Below are positions 53,901 to 62,090 of a stretch of 64,000 nt of DNA, piece after piece. The stretch comes from CBFIDE01 sp965661265 (lineage in GTDB: Bacteria > Bacteroidota > Bacteroidia > Flavobacteriales > Schleiferiaceae). Under the pieces are notes generated by a model. That model made no database searches. It was not told the DNA's origin and worked only from the letters and a program-made list of their open reading frames with translations. Where the stretch lies: positions 98,827 through 162,826 of the forward strand of contig CBFIDE010000002.1 of NCBI GenBank assembly GCA_965661265.1. The letters run 5' to 3'. The position numbers and the translations under genes are program-made. Position 1 is the first letter of the stretch, and every line of letters starts with the position of its first letter.

Positions 53901-54321
53901 CGCTCAAGGGTTTGAATTCCTGCTTGGTGGAGCTAATATAGAGGTCCTCATCTGTAGGGGTAGAAGTAAGGCTAGATAGAATCATACTCTGGTCCTTTCT
54001 TTGGAATAGCTGATATATTTCCAAATCAATTTCGGAGTATTTAATTGTTAATGCAGGATGTGCATCATTAAGAATTAATGTGTTTATACTATCCTGAATA
54101 ATGCTATAGCCTGGGCTTAAAGCCGATCCATCTTGACTGTAAAACGAAATGCTCTCTTCTGGAATTAGTTTTGAACCCAAGATTATAGAGTCTTGATTAG
54201 CTCTGATTTCAATCGATCTTTCAGGGCCCCATAATGTCATATCCTGTTGGGCACTTAATCGCGTTAAGCAAAAAAGACAGAGTATAAAAAGGTAATAATA
54301 TTTGAGCTTAGAAGATCTAAT
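50899..54321 (-). CDS. Large outer-membrane beta-barrel protein, SprA-like N-terminus
   Basis: About 1140 aa. Long amphipathic beta-strand-like sequence throughout, ending with an aromatic C-terminus (VQIKAYF). A conserved N-terminal block (GSISRGIRVGNNQDAVLNSS, NNTQIRASITDNNIPIQGDG, QLSEFDRVYIELENSDFG) resembles the start of T9SS SprA-like proteins, but the length is far short of SprA. The first ATG is 54240. Open sequence upstream encodes a strong signal peptide (KLKYYYLFILCLFCLTRLSA) with no ATG, GTG or TTG, so I place a non-standard ATT start at 54321. Function unknown; an export or surface role is likely. Confidence 0.75.
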   Translation of the reverse strand: MRSSKLKYYYLFILCLFCLTRLSAQQDMTLWGPERSIEIRANQDSIILGSKLIPEESISFYSQDGSALSPGYSIIQDSINTLILNDAHPALTIKYSEIDLEIYQLFQRKDQSMILSSLTSTPTDEDLYISSTKQEFKPLSGLYSQGSISRGIRVGNNQDAVLNSSLNLQLQGNLGNNTQIRASITDNNIPIQGDGYTQQLSEFDRVYIELENSDFGLLRAGDFNITDKKNYFLNFDKRISGAGVYSRVNNIPFGIQAGIARGKFSRNRFNGQEGNQGPYKLKGNNGELFVIIISGSERVYIDGVLLTRGQQNDYVIDYNAAEISFTALQPITKERRIVVEFQYTELNYLRSVAHTHLAVEETNWSTSISYYTEQDSKTQSISQNLSEEDKELLAKAGDNISQAVVSTIEPSSFSDQAVLYELIDSLGMDSVLVYSIDSTKQLYQASFSFLGSNAGNYIQEQSSANGRVFQWVAPIAGIPQGDYEPIRQLIAPERLQVLSSETNVHINDNNELSVKLALSNRDNNRFSSLDKENDDGLAAKVDYNFSKPLEKGKLDIALSGEYNNETFETVERIRDLEFARNWNLPIDYNGEIGLAGAQATYSKNQSSLNYRAELLSINQLSALRNEVNYLFRSEKSLLRFQGSWLESRDSIKETRFIRERLNARRYISKNTWVGVRSEGEWNRSINDSLLDNSYNFIQYDFFTGFGDTNGSYVEFNYLERFDDTARLGDFANFSKVQAVGAKSRWKNNFGGLLNLSVFSRSLKVFLPTEKELERTINSRINYTQKFFKNAIISTSFYESSSGTEALRNFSYIEVPTGTGNYMHTDYNDNGIKELDEFEIAPSPELGLYIRVFLPSNTFIRASLNKFGQNLSINAPQSWKSKSSFTKSLARFSNLSSFQIDKKTLLEGNTNSLNPFGSDISDSSIINLNQNFRSTLFFNRSSQKFGLDYTYRNSDNRNLLSFGIERNIVLENSFKLRFQLFKILNLRSSLSYFERENKSDNFQSRNYTLDDIQSENSISIQPNDKIVITAIYIKANKQGSSDSQSSLNSDDFGIQTDYKLGQKFSALVKLNYVINDFEGDANSPLGFEMLQALRPGENTLWNIGLQQTIRKNIVLTLSYTGRISEDSPAIQLGNVQIKAYF
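52645..52656 (+). repeat. GCTTNNCGCGAT motif copy (NN = AG)
   Basis: Antisense in the outer-membrane barrel gene, the sense codons being ATC GCG CTA AGC. Confidence 0.7.
54258..54269 (-). repeat. GCTTNNCGCGAT motif copy (NN = AA)
   Basis: Lies in the signal-peptide region of the barrel gene and forms part of a larger near-palindrome CTTAATCGCGTTAAG. Confidence 0.7.
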
Positions 54322-54384
54322 GATTTTAGTAATTTGCTGTGTTCCAAGAATAGTATAAATACTCTTAGATAAACGAAAAATACG

Positions 54385-55146
54385 ATGAAAATTATCTCTT
54401 ATAATGTAAATGGTATCAGAGCAGCCATAAATAAAGGATTCATTGATTGGTTAAAGATTGCTGATCCTGATGTGATTTGCATACAGGAGACCAAGGCAAA
54501 TGAAGATCAAGTTGACACAAGTTTGATAGAAGAGGCTGGTTATCAACACTTTTGGTATAGCGCTCAAAAGAAGGGATATAGCGGTACAGCCATTTTTTCT
54601 AAGGAGAAACCAAGGCATATAGAGTATGGTTGTGGAATAGATTATGCCGATTTTGAGGGAAGACTTATTCGAGTAGATTTTGAATCTATTTCTATAATAA
54701 GCTCTTATTTTCCATCAGGAAGTAGTGGTGATTTAAGGCAAGAAGTTAAAATGAAGTTTCTTGGAGATATTCAAGAGTATTTGAATGATTTAAGAAAGAC
54801 GATTCCGAACCTTGTGGTTTGCGGAGATTATAATATTTGTCATGAAGCCATTGATATTCATGATCCGGTTAGGAATGCAAAGAGCTCCGGCTTTTTACCG
54901 GAGGAAAGAGAGTGGATGACGAACTTTATTAAATCTGGATTTATCGATTCCTTTAGATATTTCAATAAAGAAGCGAATAATTATTCTTGGTGGAGTTATA
55001 GAGCAAACGCAAGAAATAATAATAAAGGCTGGAGAATTGATTATAATATGGTTGCAGAGCCACTTCAAGCAAGACTTAAAAGAGCTGCCATCCTATCTGA
55101 AGCTAAACATTCTGATCACTGCCCAATTTTGCTTGAGTTAGAATAG
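54385..55146 (+). CDS. xth: Exodeoxyribonuclease III
   Basis: 253 aa. Metal and catalytic residues of the ExoIII/AP endonuclease family are visible: N7 in SYNVNGIR, E35 in CIQETKA, the GDYNICHEAIDI segment near 146-157 and the C-terminal SDHCPILLE with the catalytic His. It cuts at abasic sites in base-excision repair. Single gene, divergent from the barrel protein. Confidence 0.96.
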   Translation: MKIISYNVNGIRAAINKGFIDWLKIADPDVICIQETKANEDQVDTSLIEEAGYQHFWYSAQKKGYSGTAIFSKEKPRHIEYGCGIDYADFEGRLIRVDFESISIISSYFPSGSSGDLRQEVKMKFLGDIQEYLNDLRKTIPNLVVCGDYNICHEAIDIHDPVRNAKSSGFLPEEREWMTNFIKSGFIDSFRYFNKEANNYSWWSYRANARNNNKGWRIDYNMVAEPLQARLKRAAILSEAKHSDHCPILLELE

Positions 55147-55234
55147 ATATCAACATTTCATTTTTCTTAACTTCTTTTATTTCCCTTTGAAGCTTGTCAT
55201 CGGCGGAGTATTTTTACATTATAATAAACAGACT

Positions 55235-56230
55235 ATGCGTAAATTATTCTTTATCATCGGAAGCGTATTCCTACTAAGTTCATGTGTGTCCTCTAAGGTT
55301 TATAAAGAACTGCAGTCAAAATATGTAGACTTAGATGAGCAGAATATTGCTCTTAGAAAAGATAATGATGAGCTGAGTGGTAATCTAAAGTCGGCGGAGA
55401 ATCAAGTACTGAAACTTAAGAATACTGTAGATCTTTTGAAAAAAGACACTACAGAATTAGGCAAGAAATATAGAGCTCTGAATAAAAATTACAGAGAGTT
55501 AAACAAGAGTTATGAATTTGCCCTTGAAAATAATAACAATATGCTTGCTACTAATCAGCAGGAGAACCAGAAGCTTTTAATGAAATTGCAAAAGCTCCAA
55601 ATGGAAGTTCAAACTAAAGAAGATAGTTTAATCTCTGAGCAAAACAGACTTGAATATCTGGGTAAAGAACTTCAGAAAAGAGAATCACGTGTTTATGAAT
55701 TGGAGCAATTAATTGCCAAGAAAGATTCAGCGGTTGAAAACCTAAGACAACGTATGGCGGATGCTCTTCTAAACTTTGAAGGTAAAGGTCTAAGTATTGA
55801 AAGAAGAAACGGAAAGGTTTATATATCCCTAGAAAACAGCTTGTTATTCCCATCAGGAAGTTGGGATGTTAATGCTAAAGGAGCCTCTGCTATTAAAGAA
55901 GTTGCCAAAGTTTTAGCTGAGAATAAGGATTTAAATGTTGTGGTTGAAGGTCATACTGATAGTGATGCTTTTAACGGAAGAACAGCCGTAAAGGATAATT
56001 GGGATCTATCAGTAATGCGTGCTACATCCATCGTAAAAATCATAACTGATAATAAAGGAGTTGACCCCGCAAAAATTACTGCTGCCGGTAAAAGTGAGTT
56101 TGTTCCTTTAGTTCCTAATGATGATAGCGAGTCCAAGGCCAAGAATAGAAGAACAGAAATCATCATTACTCCAGATGTTTCAGAATTGATGAAGCTTTTA
56201 AATGAAGAAGCGGATAGTATTAATAACTAG
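55235..56230 (+). CDS. OmpA family lipoprotein
   Basis: 331 aa from MRKLFFIIG. The lipobox is LSSC (C17). A coiled coil runs from about 25 to 180, then a peptidoglycan-binding OmpA C-terminal domain (about 190-315) with VVVEGHTDSDAFNGR, RATSIVKII and KNRRTEIIITP. An earlier in-frame ATG at 55187 spoils the lipoprotein signal. Bacteroidota OmpA proteins tie the outer membrane to the wall. Its stop shares CTAG with the converging radA stop. Confidence 0.88.
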   Translation: MRKLFFIIGSVFLLSSCVSSKVYKELQSKYVDLDEQNIALRKDNDELSGNLKSAENQVLKLKNTVDLLKKDTTELGKKYRALNKNYRELNKSYEFALENNNNMLATNQQENQKLLMKLQKLQMEVQTKEDSLISEQNRLEYLGKELQKRESRVYELEQLIAKKDSAVENLRQRMADALLNFEGKGLSIERRNGKVYISLENSLLFPSGSWDVNAKGASAIKEVAKVLAENKDLNVVVEGHTDSDAFNGRTAVKDNWDLSVMRATSIVKIITDNKGVDPAKITAAGKSEFVPLVPNDDSESKAKNRRTEIIITPDVSELMKLLNEEADSINN

Positions 56231-57597
56231 CCAAAGAGAGCCCTAAAGATTTCTTCAATTTTAGAACAGAGTATTACTTCAATAGTGTATTTGTCTGTTT
56301 TTATTTTATTGTAGCTGCTTAAGTAGATTTTTTCGAATCCCATTTTTTCAGCTTCAATGATTCTTTGTTCAGCTCGTGAAACTGGTCGAAGCTCACCACT
56401 TAATCCTACTTCTGCAGCAAAGCAAGCCTTGTCAGTAATGGGCATGTCTTCTGTAGATGAAAGTACGGCAGCAATAACTGCTAAATCAATAGCTGGATCA
56501 TCCACTCTTATTCCACCTGTAATATTCAAGAATACGTCTTTTGAAGCTAAATGAAAGCCTGAACGTTTTTCAAGAACAGCAAGAAGCATATTTAATCTTC
56601 TAGCATCAAAGCCAGTGGTGCTTCTCTGTGGTGTGCCGTAAACAGCAGTGCTAACCAAAGCTTGAACTTCAATCAACATGGGTCTTATCCCTTCTATTGT
56701 TGCGGCTATAGAGTTTCCGCTTAAGGCGACCTCTCTTTTAGAAATTAAAGTTTCAGATGGATTAAGTACTTCCTTTAATCCAGCTCCTTGCATTTCATAG
56801 ATTCCTATTTCTGCAGTGCTGCCAAAACGATTTTTTTGTGCCCTTAATATTCTATAGATATGTTGGCGATCTCCTTCAAATTGGAGGACAGTATCCACCA
56901 TATGTTCTAAAATCTTGGGACCAGCTATATTTCCATCTTTAGTGATATGTCCTATGAGAACAATAGGAGTATCAGTTTCTTTGGCGTACTGTATTAATTC
57001 AGAGGTGCATTGCCTGATTTGAGAGACAGATCCAGGTGTGGAATCAATTAATTCAGAGTGCAGTGTTTGCACAGAATCTACAATAACAAGGCGCGGTTGA
57101 ACCTCCTCAATCTGTTTAAATATATGCTGGGTTCTGGTTTCAGCTAATAAATAACAATCATTATTATGTATCCCAATTCTTTGAGCTCTAAGCTGAACTT
57201 GCTGTTCACTTTCTTCGCCAGAAATGTATAATACCTTTCCTGTTCTATTTAAAGCAACTTGAAGCATTAGAGTAGATTTTCCGATACCCGGTTCTCCGCC
57301 CATAAGTGTAACGGAGCCTTCAACAAAGCCACCGCCTAAAACCCGGTCTAATTCTGAGTTTCCGCTAGCAAGCCTCATGCTTTCATCAGCTCGTAAAGTG
57401 TTAATTGGCTTAGCTGAAGATTTGTTTTTCTTGGCGCTGGCTGAGGTTGCGCTATTTTGCCAAGATGGAGATTTAGAAATGCTGACCATTTCCTCAACTA
57501 TGGTATTCCACTCTCCACATTTATCACATTGGCCCATCCATTTAGAATGCTGGGAGCCGCAATTCTGACAAAAAAAGGAAACTTTAGACTTGGCCAT
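56227..57597 (-). CDS. radA: DNA repair protein RadA
   Basis: 456 aa. Zinc finger C10, C13, C24, C27; Walker A GEPGIGKST (101-109); the RadA signature KNRFG (255-259); and a C-terminal Lon-like protease-fold domain without the active Ser/Lys pair being obvious. RadA helps branch migration in recombination. The upstream flippase-like gene overlaps its start by 14 bases. Confidence 0.96.
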   Translation of the reverse strand: MAKSKVSFFCQNCGSQHSKWMGQCDKCGEWNTIVEEMVSISKSPSWQNSATSASAKKNKSSAKPINTLRADESMRLASGNSELDRVLGGGFVEGSVTLMGGEPGIGKSTLMLQVALNRTGKVLYISGEESEQQVQLRAQRIGIHNNDCYLLAETRTQHIFKQIEEVQPRLVIVDSVQTLHSELIDSTPGSVSQIRQCTSELIQYAKETDTPIVLIGHITKDGNIAGPKILEHMVDTVLQFEGDRQHIYRILRAQKNRFGSTAEIGIYEMQGAGLKEVLNPSETLISKREVALSGNSIAATIEGIRPMLIEVQALVSTAVYGTPQRSTTGFDARRLNMLLAVLEKRSGFHLASKDVFLNITGGIRVDDPAIDLAVIAAVLSSTEDMPITDKACFAAEVGLSGELRPVSRAEQRIIEAEKMGFEKIYLSSYNKIKTDKYTIEVILCSKIEEIFRALFG

Positions 57598-58609
57598 TTG
57601 CTAGCTTAGCTTTTAGTTTCTTTCGCACTCTATAAACATGTATAAAAGCAATTCCTCCGCCAACTATGGTCATAATAGTTTGGCCGCTATGAACAAGAGT
57701 GGCAAAGCTTACTCCATCGCTATTAGCGATACCCAAAACGCCACAAGCTAACATTACCAAATAATGATAAGATCCAATCCCACCAGGTGATGGAACAATC
57801 ATGCCAAGTCCACCTGCAATCATTACAAAAAGCCCGCTCAATGGATCAATTCCACTTGTTGATTCCAAAGAGAAAACAACCACGTATACCATTAGATAAT
57901 ACATGAGCCAAATGAAAAAAGTATGAGCAATAAACGCCCACTTTCTTTCAACTTTAGAAAAACTTTGAAGCCCTTCTTTTAAACCAATAAGGAAGTCCCG
58001 TACTTTTAAATATAAGGGATGAGTGCTAAATTTTTTTCTTAAAATAAGGAATGTAATGCCAGTCAAGATTGTGATCACTAAAGCTCCAATTTTCAGGTAA
58101 AATAGAGTCTCATTGCCTTCAGCTTCACTTCCAGCTGCACTGCTTCTACTAGTATTTATCAGGCTTGTAATTCTGTCAAACTGTGTTATTAGTGTAATAA
58201 GAATTAAGCCTAAAAGCATGAACATATCAATAATTCTCTCAAGGATAACCGTTCCAAAAAGCTTGTTTACAGGAATGTTTTCCATTTGATAAAGAGCGGT
58301 ACATCTCGCAACCTCACCCGCTCTAGGGACTAAAAGATTAGAGAAATAACCTAAGGCAATTGCATGAATACTATTCCAAGTTTTTACTTTATAGCCGAAA
58401 GGTTTTAATAAGTACTTCCATCTAATTGCACGGCTAATAAAAGCCAGATACCCCATAAATATTGAGGCGATTACATATTCATATTTTGCACCTGCAAAAT
58501 CATGCTGTAATTGTTCAATATCAGTGTCTTTAAAGGCAAGATAAAAGAGACCCGCACCTACAGCTGCAAAGAGTAAATATTTTAGGACTTTTTGAATTTT
58601 TTTATTCAA
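57584..58609 (-). CDS. LPG_synthase_TM / YbhN family membrane protein
   Basis: 341 aa with about eight transmembrane helices, including HAIALGYFSNLLVPRAGEVARCTALY near 82-107 and the Gly-rich MIVPSPGGIGSYH near 276-288. This is the flippase-like domain of MprF and the YbhN/UPF0104 family; the substrate here is unknown. It begins two bases after panD stops and runs into radA. Confidence 0.88.
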   Translation of the reverse strand: MNKKIQKVLKYLLFAAVGAGLFYLAFKDTDIEQLQHDFAGAKYEYVIASIFMGYLAFISRAIRWKYLLKPFGYKVKTWNSIHAIALGYFSNLLVPRAGEVARCTALYQMENIPVNKLFGTVILERIIDMFMLLGLILITLITQFDRITSLINTSRSSAAGSEAEGNETLFYLKIGALVITILTGITFLILRKKFSTHPLYLKVRDFLIGLKEGLQSFSKVERKWAFIAHTFFIWLMYYLMVYVVVFSLESTSGIDPLSGLFVMIAGGLGMIVPSPGGIGSYHYLVMLACGVLGIANSDGVSFATLVHSGQTIMTIVGGGIAFIHVYRVRKKLKAKLANGQV

Positions 58610-58611
58610 AT

Positions 58612-58962
58612 CTAGCTCAGTCTATTGGTGTTTTCATTCGGGAAGATAATACTTGGTCTGAAGTCAGCGGCGTCAGTGAAAGCAATTCTTGCATAAGAGA
58701 TTATAATAATAACGTCTCCCTCTTGCACTTTGCGGGCTGCTGGGCCATTCATATTTATTTCTCCTGAATCTGCCTGACCTTTAATAACGTAAGTCTCTAA
58801 ACGTTCACCATTGTTAATGTTTACGATAGAAACCTTTTCCCCTTCAACAAGGTTCGCGGCTTTCATTAAACTTTCATCAATAGTGATGCTTCCTATATAA
58901 TTTAGATTTGCACCGGTTACCTTTACGCGGTGAATCTTTGATTTTAATACTTCAATATGCAT
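58612..58962 (-). CDS. panD: Aspartate 1-decarboxylase
   Basis: 116 aa. The self-cleavage site is G24-S25 in YIGSITID, where Ser25 becomes the pyruvoyl cofactor; K9, Y22 and R54 positions also look normal. Makes beta-alanine for pantothenate; PanC, encoded just upstream, uses it. Confidence 0.97.
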   Translation of the reverse strand: MHIEVLKSKIHRVKVTGANLNYIGSITIDESLMKAANLVEGEKVSIVNINNGERLETYVIKGQADSGEINMNGPAARKVQEGDVIIIISYARIAFTDAADFRPSIIFPNENTNRLS

Positions 58963-58975
58963 GGGTCAAAATTAC

Positions 58976-59815
58976 TTAAAATAATGGAAGGTTATCTATT
59001 AATCTAACTCCAGATAAGAAGGCTGCAATAAATACTCTACAGTGTTTACTTTCATTCCAATTGTTAGCATCAGATAAAGTATCTTCATCACATATTTTAA
59101 CATACTCTAAGTCTAAAGGAGAGTCTTTAAAAAGTAAAACTAATTTCTGCTCAAGTTCTGCAGGAGTATAGTTTTGATAGTTAGACCTCGCCCAACTTAA
59201 ACTTTTAAAAATTCCAAGTGCATTAATTTTACCCTCTTCAGATAACAATGCATTTCTACTACTCAATGCTAATCCTTGTTCAGATCTTTGGGTTGGATGT
59301 CCTAAAATTTCTATTCCTGGGAATAGCTTAGCAGAAAAATATTTTATAATCCGATATTGCTGATAGTCTTTCTCCCCAAAGTATGCACGCTGAGGCTTGC
59401 ATACCTCTAAGAGTTTTTTGACAATAGTTGCCATGCCTTGAAAATGACCAGGACGATGCTCTCCTTCCATTTTTGTATCCAATTTCCCTAAATCTATTTT
59501 CTCCGAAACAAGTTCTTTTGGATACATTTCTTCAACTGGAGGAGCAAATACGTAATCGCAATTTACCTCCTCCAAAAGTCTTAGGTCACTCTCTAAAGTT
59601 CTAGGATAGTTTTTAAGATCTGTGGAGTTGTTGAACTGAGTTGGATTTACGAAAATGCTACATATACTAATATCATTCTCTCGTATCGACCTCATAATGA
59701 GCTCAATATGTCCAGAGTGTAAGGCGCCCATTGTAGGCACAAGTCCAACGCTTTGGTCGGGTTTTATGTTAGATTGTATTTCTAGAAGTTCTGAAATACG
59801 CGTTATTAGGCGCAT
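58976..59815 (-). CDS. panC: Pantothenate synthetase
   Basis: 279 aa. HIGH-like motif PTMGALHSGH (27-36), the FVNPTQFN segment near 57-64, GEKDYQQ near 147 and ALSSRN near 183. Joins pantoate and beta-alanine with ATP. First gene of panC-panD-flippase-radA. PanB and PanE are not in the window. Confidence 0.97.
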   Translation of the reverse strand: MRLITRISELLEIQSNIKPDQSVGLVPTMGALHSGHIELIMRSIRENDISICSIFVNPTQFNNSTDLKNYPRTLESDLRLLEEVNCDYVFAPPVEEMYPKELVSEKIDLGKLDTKMEGEHRPGHFQGMATIVKKLLEVCKPQRAYFGEKDYQQYRIIKYFSAKLFPGIEILGHPTQRSEQGLALSSRNALLSEEGKINALGIFKSLSWARSNYQNYTPAELEQKLVLLFKDSPLDLEYVKICDEDTLSDANNWNESKHCRVFIAAFLSGVRLIDNLPLF

Positions 59816-59851
59816 AGCTAGATTTTCAAAGAGGTAAAGCTATTGTTCTAG

Positions 59852-59884
59852 ATTGAGATATCTCGTATTTTTTTGGTATTTTTG
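59852..59884 (+). promoter_or_regulatory. Promoter of the glycogen-synthase-like gene
   Basis: TTG at 59852 and TATTTTTG at 59877-59884 with about 20 bases between them. Confidence 0.6.
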
Positions 59885-59906
59885 CAGGCTTATTTAAGAA
59901 GAATTA

Positions 59907-60734
59907 ATGCAGTTTATGGAAAGAAAGAGAATTCTATACGTTAGTCAAGAGATCCACCCTTATTTACCGGAGAATAATTTATCAAAACCAAGCTTAGAGT
60001 TACCTAAGCGTATGAATGAGCAGGGTCATGAAGTGAGGGTATTTATGCCTAGATATGGTTTGATCAATGAAAGAAGACACCAACTACATGAGGTAATAAG
60101 ACTAAGTGGAATAAATATTATTGTTAATGATATGGATCAGCCGCTTATTATCAAAGTTGCCTCTGTTCCTTCTGCAAGGATGCAAGTTTATTTCATTGAT
60201 AATGAAGAGTATTTTAAGCGTAAGGCTATCTTTACCGATGATAAAGGAAAGTTCTTTAATGATAATGATCAAAGAGCTATCTTCTTTTGTAGAGGTGTTG
60301 TTGAAACCGTAAAGAAACTAGGTTGGTCACCTGATATAATTCACTGTCATGGCTGGATGGCAAGTGTTTTGCCCCTCTATTTGAAGAAATTCCATGCGGA
60401 TGATCCATTGTTTGCAGATACAAAGAAAGTATTGTCTGTTTATTCTGGAACTCAGCATAAGATGCCTGAAAGTCTTTCTAATACATTAAAATTTGATGGA
60501 ATAGAAGGTGAGGATTTAGAACGATATAATAATGCAGATGTAAATTCAATGTATCAAGCAGGCTCACACTATGTTAATGGTGTTGTAATTGCCGATGAGG
60601 ATATTGAAGAGAAGCTACAAGAATACTTGAGAACAAACGTTACTAATCTGGTTGAAGGAATTACTACTGATAACCATGCTGATTTAGTAAAGGAATTATA
60701 TGAGCAGATTCTTGTAGAAGAAACTGTAGCATAG
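59907..60734 (+). CDS. Short glycogen/starch-synthase-like protein, catalytic domain half only
   Basis: 275 aa (or 272 from ATG 59916). It matches the N-terminal Rossmann domain of GT5 glycogen synthases (RILYVSQEIHPY, GHEVRVFMPRYG, DIIHCHGWMA). True synthases are about 480 aa and need the C-terminal nucleotide-sugar domain, which is missing. The N-terminal KxGGLxD substrate motif is replaced by ENNLSKPS. So it is probably not an active synthase. Bacteroidota often carry this short form next to panC, suggesting a separate conserved role. It continues into the DUF4270 gene 19 bases later. Confidence 0.75.
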   Translation: MQFMERKRILYVSQEIHPYLPENNLSKPSLELPKRMNEQGHEVRVFMPRYGLINERRHQLHEVIRLSGINIIVNDMDQPLIIKVASVPSARMQVYFIDNEEYFKRKAIFTDDKGKFFNDNDQRAIFFCRGVVETVKKLGWSPDIIHCHGWMASVLPLYLKKFHADDPLFADTKKVLSVYSGTQHKMPESLSNTLKFDGIEGEDLERYNNADVNSMYQAGSHYVNGVVIADEDIEEKLQEYLRTNVTNLVEGITTDNHADLVKELYEQILVEETVA

Positions 60735-60753
60735 CAAATAGGAAGTCTGCTAT

Positions 60754-62088
60754 ATGATTAAAAAACTTTTAAAAAGAGCCATTCTAATATTGGCTCCTTT
60801 GGTTTTTATTGCCTGTGAGAAGTCTACAGATGATCTTGGTTTTGAACAAGTTATTGAAAATGTTCCTGGTTTAAAAAAGTATGAATTTGATTTGGTGGGA
60901 TATAGCGTCCCTCAAGACAGTATTCTTACAGCCCTAAATTATGACCTTTCTTCAATTATTGGATATACAGGTGATAAACTATTGGGCTCCCTTTTAGATA
61001 ATAATTTTGGTAGATCTCAAGCTTCATTCGTAACTCAAGGAATATTAGATCAAGTAAATCCTGATTTAGGTACAAATGCAGTTCTTGATTCCGCGGTATT
61101 GTATTTAAGATACTCCAATGTTTATGGTGATAGCTCCAAGTCAATTGATTTAATTATTGAAGAATTAAGAGATCCTATTGATAGAGATACATCATTCTAT
61201 TCCGATGATGTACCTGCTGTTAGCCAAACCTTAGGTCAGCTTAGCTTCAGACCCACACCCAATGTTAATTTAGATGTAGATGGAGAAGAAATTCCGGCTA
61301 GCTTAAGGGTTCCCTTAAGTCAGTCTTATTTCCAGTCAAAAATTATTGACATAGCTGATGGTTCTTCAGGGGAGTTGGCATCAAATGATGACTTCGTAGA
61401 GTATTTCAATGGGCTTTTAATTAGCACCACTTCTGTAGACGCATCTATTGTTTCCTTTGATCTTACAAATACAAACTCTAGAATTCTTTTATTCTATCAT
61501 AATGATACAGATACTAGTACTCTAGAAATAAATTTTGATCAAACTAACAGTGTCAAGCCAGTGTCCTTTAATCTGTATGATCATGATTATGAAAATTATC
61601 CGAACAATTTGAATCTGAATAATCAAGATACAGCCGTCGGAGAGTCGAGCATCCATATTCAAAGTATGGGAGGAGTTGTTGGTGTGTTGAAGTTCCCTGG
61701 ATTGGATACCTTAATTGGTAAAGGATATTTGGTGAATCGAGCTTGGTTAACTGTGCCAACACAAACTGGAATTTATTCTGGTTTGGCTCCGAGTAATAGG
61801 TTTACCCTAAGGTCCTACACTGATGCAGATGGCGTAGGTTCAACAATAATTGATTTTAATGGAACAGGAGCTTCAGGTGATGGAAGGTTAAGATTGGGTC
61901 AATTAAGAGATAATAGTTACGAATTTGATATAACAAAGTATATATTCGGCGTATTGAATGACGGGCAAAATGGCAAACTAGCAATAGTGCCAGTAAATAA
62001 TGTCACAACAGCAAATAGAACTATATTAAAGGGTGGGGTAGATCCAATAGAATCTAGCACACTAACACTTTACTTAACTAAGCCATAA
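60754..62088 (+). CDS. DUF4270 family lipoprotein
   Basis: 444 aa. Lipobox at FIAC (about residue 20) followed by EKSTDDLGFEQ. Long beta-rich extracytoplasmic domain with DSAVLYLRYSNVYGD and the C-terminal ILKGGVDPIESSTLTLYLT typical of DUF4270, a Bacteroidota surface or periplasmic family of unknown function. glmS starts two bases after its stop, so they share a transcript. Confidence 0.85.
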   Translation: MIKKLLKRAILILAPLVFIACEKSTDDLGFEQVIENVPGLKKYEFDLVGYSVPQDSILTALNYDLSSIIGYTGDKLLGSLLDNNFGRSQASFVTQGILDQVNPDLGTNAVLDSAVLYLRYSNVYGDSSKSIDLIIEELRDPIDRDTSFYSDDVPAVSQTLGQLSFRPTPNVNLDVDGEEIPASLRVPLSQSYFQSKIIDIADGSSGELASNDDFVEYFNGLLISTTSVDASIVSFDLTNTNSRILLFYHNDTDTSTLEINFDQTNSVKPVSFNLYDHDYENYPNNLNLNNQDTAVGESSIHIQSMGGVVGVLKFPGLDTLIGKGYLVNRAWLTVPTQTGIYSGLAPSNRFTLRSYTDADGVGSTIIDFNGTGASGDGRLRLGQLRDNSYEFDITKYIFGVLNDGQNGKLAIVPVNNVTTANRTILKGGVDPIESSTLTLYLTKP

Positions 62089-62090
62089 TT

